From NCBI GenBank assembly GCA_028023455.1, contig JAQFVV010006274.1:3414001-3478000 (forward strand): DNA of 64,000 nucleotides, given 5' to 3'. This document shows, piece after piece, positions 61,868 through 64,000 of the stretch. The position numbers were made by a program, and so were the translations under genes. Numbering within the stretch: the stretch's first letter is position 1; each line of letters opens with the position of its first letter. Source of the stretch: Epiperipatus broadwayi (lineage: Eukaryota > Onychophora > Udeonychophora > Euonychophora > Peripatidae). The notes below the pieces were generated by a model. It was not told the origin of the DNA and ran no database searches. It saw only the letters and a program-made list of their open reading frames with translations.

Positions 61868-61971
61868 TTGACTTACATATCTGCCTACTTTATAAATTTT
61901 TCTAAGTTCAAATGCCTAGATGGCGCCCTGTAGGGCAGATTCCGTTAAGATCTATTCTCTGGATCGTTACA
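61868..61971 (-). repeat. Right terminal inverted repeat of the mosaic
   Basis: Reverse complement of the left end, ending GGATCGTTACA at 61971. Differences from the left copy are scattered single bases. Confidence 0.85.
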
Positions 61972-61973
61972 AC

Positions 61974-61990
61974 TGGCCACCCAACTTGGG
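61974..61990 (+). other. Primer-binding-site-like sequence after the right end
   Basis: TGGCCACCCAACTTGGG follows the CGTTACA end after two bases (AC). Ty3-type elements often show CGTTACA, one to three bases, then TGGCGACCCAACGTGGG or similar. Confidence 0.45.
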
Positions 61991-62702
61991 CCGATCTATT
62001 AATAAAAACCACATATACCCTGAGTAAATTTCTTTTTTCAAAATGAAATATTTTTATCTTTTACATAAAGTCATATACTTTAAATCTTATAAAAGCACTG
62101 CCAGAAGAAATTGTGCATATATATTAAACACGAGAAAGTATAAATAATTTTAAAACTAATTTTTGTTAAAAAAAAAAAAGTCAAAAGATTGCAATAAATA
62201 TGTTTTTTTGATTGTTGATATATATTAGGCTTTAACGTGTATAGGCGTGCACAGCCACGTAAGTTTATGATCGAAATGTGGGAGCTTACGATGAGTACCT
62301 TTGGGAATTACGTCAGTGTAACCCTATGTATGCATTTCAATCAGTCATAAATAAGTTGGTGGTATATATAATTGTGCTGCAAATATACACGTATAAACCC
62401 ATTATCCTTAAAACATATTTACCTCAACGCAACCTCTTAAATAAATAATCTATATAATTTGCTTGTCATGCCATGTATAAAAATAAAATGTGAAAAAAAA
62501 ATAGAACTCTTGTGGGGAGCAGGTGTAAACGTAAATGGTCCTTTGGAGAATGATGGTAAACATTTTTTTTTTTGGATATAGTCTTTTTGTAAAATTACTA
62601 ACCAGATGTTTTGTAAATTTTGTTAACCGTGTACCGTAATTACTAACCCTAAGTAAAATATTTTTTTTTTGTTCATTTGTTTTTTAAGCAAGTTTACTGA
62701 TA
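61991..62702. other. Unassigned sequence right of the mosaic
   Basis: AT-rich. No retrotransposon protein is found where the interior of an LTR element would start. A piece near 62360-62395 (TGTGCTGCAAATATACACG) resembles TATGCTGCACGTATACACA at 54252-54270. Confidence 0.4.
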
Positions 62703-63655
62703 TGTAACGGGCACATATGTACGTTACATTATTTTTTGTTAGTAAACATAAAAAAAAAAAAAAGTTCGCCAATAAAAATTTCTTTTTTAAGAATTAAAAA
62801 CTGAAAATTAAAAAATCATCTTAAACTCGCATATATATAAAATTGCACAGATAAATAATTATTAAAATAAAACCCTATTAAAAAAAAGAGTAGTTTAAAA
62901 CTAAATGTTAAAAAGATTTAGAGATAAAAATATATCTTTAATCTTGGAAAACACATTAATTAATCAGAAATGGAAATGATTGTTTTAAATAGTTAAATGT
63001 AAATCAGCTTTGGGCATTTAAATGTAAAAACATCGGTCAGATAGAAAAACAATAGAAACTTTTAGCAAATAAAAAGAAATCCCTATGGAATCGGACCTTA
63101 GCGAAAGGACCATCGCATCGATGACGTAATGTAAATTCAATCCTTCAAATAAATATAAAAGGACAAGTTTGAAAATTATTAAGGATTGATTATTTACGAG
63201 TGGACTGAGATGTGTTAGTGCGGAAGTGAAGGAGAAGGGATCGAAAAGACGCACTCTTCAATCCCTTCAGTTTTGCCAAAGAAAGAAAGAGAAATGAACT
63301 ATCGTTTTTCTACATTGAGGACCAGTTAAAGCAAAAACCTCCGGATGGATAAGTAAATCGGCCAACAGAATACCAATCTTAGGACGGCATAGGAATTCAC
63401 GTTCATGGCAAGCAACGGATAAAGATGAACTGTTTTAAACCGTAAGAACTTTATAAACAATGAACATTAAATTAAAACTTTCCAGATTTAAATGATTGCA
63501 ATATTATCCTATCTGACCAACTTAATTTATTAATAATGTTATTTGATGTATTTCTTTTTTTTATATATATTTAAAATCATTTCCATTTATTTATTTATTT
63601 TTTGTTCTTTAAGTTTTATCATGATTTTTGTTTTTCGTTAAATTAATTATGTAAA
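62703..63655 (+). repeat. About 950-bp direct repeat, copy 2
   Basis: Counterpart of 58204-59157, lying outside the inverted ends. It contains the second copy of the 78-codon minus-strand frame (63018-63254). Confidence 0.8.
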
Positions 63656-64000
63656 ATTAAGAGCGTGCTAATAGCTCTAAACAAGCTTTTTTTTTTTTAT
63701 TTATGATAAATGCTACTACAAAAGAAGGCATTCAAATCATTTTTATCTTGGATTGTCCCCATCCCCAGACCGGTTTCGACCTATGGGTCTCTTCAGTGAG
63801 GAGTTGGGACATTATATCTAAAAAACCAACTCAAGCAAAGCATTTATATAAAAGATAATTGTTAGAAGAAGATCTGAAGCTTTTAGACATCTACATGTCT
63901 TTAAAGTCAGCTCTCCAACTGAAAAAATCATATGGGCCTGAACTTAATTCAGATACTCCATATCAATATAGATAATTATAATATTTGATCTATATTTTAA
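63656..64000. other. Window end; unassigned, with CCAGACCGGTTTCGACC motif
   Basis: At 63765-63802 CCAGACCGGTTTCGACC is followed by TATGGGTCTCTTCAGTGAGG, a small GACC...GGTC stem. It is shared in degraded form with 24061-24102. This may be the edge of another mobile element. No exon is recognised. Confidence 0.4.

Larger units (their letters stand above)
53478..61971. mobile_element. 8.5 kb inverted-repeat mosaic with TGTAACG...CGTTACA ends
   Basis: The left end TGTAACGATCCGGAGAAT is matched in reverse complement by the right end ATTCTCTGGATCGTTACA. The match covers about 110 bp (53478-53589 against 61868-61971) with few differences, through CAGGGCGCCATCTAGGCA and AAAGTAGGCAGATA. A third, end-truncated inverted copy lies at 56730-56813. 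Inside, several modules occur repeatedly in both orientations. The sequence after 61971, ACTGGCCACCCAACTTGGG, resembles a Ty3-type primer-binding site, so the right end may be a true LTR end. The whole may be a composite of nested LTR and foldback-type elements. I see no intact protein. No target duplication was found. Confidence 0.6.
52882..64000 (+). other. MNAT1: MNAT1 intron 3, 5' part (at least 11.1 kb)
   Basis: The intron begins GTAAGTTTATTT and continues to the window end without a recognisable exon 4. It holds the 53.0 kb hairpin and the inverted-repeat mosaic described separately. Confidence 0.75.

Noticed and set aside
58514-63254. Two near-identical 78-codon minus-strand frames as a gene pair
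   Set aside because: They lie in a recently duplicated non-coding module. No domain is recognisable, and similarity of the frame is expected from the duplication alone.
52882-64000. MNAT1 exon 4 within intron 3
   Set aside because: I looked for the next conserved MAT1 block after an AG acceptor and found none. The region is almost entirely repeats, so the exon is presumed beyond the window.

Overview
This is AT-rich, repeat-rich DNA from an animal nuclear genome. It lies mostly inside one large protein-coding gene. The only cellular gene I can support is MNAT1, which encodes MAT1, the RING-finger assembly factor of the CDK-activating kinase (CDK7/cyclin H/MAT1) of TFIIH. Three coding exons are on the + strand: 25064-25155, 49486-49638 and 52808-52881. 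All splice sites are GT/AG and the reading frame is continuous. They encode about 106 N-terminal residues of a protein of roughly 300. Intron 1 is 24.3 kb, intron 2 is 3.2 kb, and intron 3 runs off the window at more than 11.1 kb. The very low GC, long introns, abundant AT microsatellites and the transposon mix (RTE, Tx1/L1-like LINE, Merlin, mariner, pogo/Tigger, Ty3-like LTR) suggest an invertebrate, perhaps a mollusc or chelicerate. I cannot name the species.

The upstream 25 kb has no recognisable cellular gene. It holds a G-rich degenerate tandem repeat (1-1030), a mariner transposase relic (5.7-6.3 kb), an AT satellite split by a 2.9 kb TG...CA insertion (8.2-11.9 kb), and a full-length Merlin transposon with terminal inverted repeats and a perfect 9-bp target duplication (12541-13699). 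It also holds two inverted-repeat clusters related to a tRNA-type SINE (15.1-16.4 and 18.2-19.2 kb), a long (AAT)n tract, and two LINE 3' ends (21.4-22.8 kb + strand, 23.2-24.0 kb - strand).

Intron 1 carries two broken RTE retrotransposon copies, a Tigger transposase tail, a roughly 365-bp tandem satellite and a 1.0 kb TIR element with 'TTTCCCCAAAAATAAGA' ends. It also carries a gag-only LTR element on the minus strand, in which two diverged LTR copies flank a decayed primer-binding site and gag, and a tRNA-like SINE near exon 2.

Intron 3 begins with a 41-bp, fully pairable hairpin only about 130 bp past exon 3. It then enters an unusual mosaic (53.5-63.7 kb) of modules repeated in direct and inverted orientation. 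This mosaic is bounded by inverted TGTAACG/CGTTACA ends and contains a nested 1.6 kb LTR with a polypurine tract and a PBS-like site. All transposon proteins seen are broken. Large stretches between these features are AT-rich sequence in which I see no gene.
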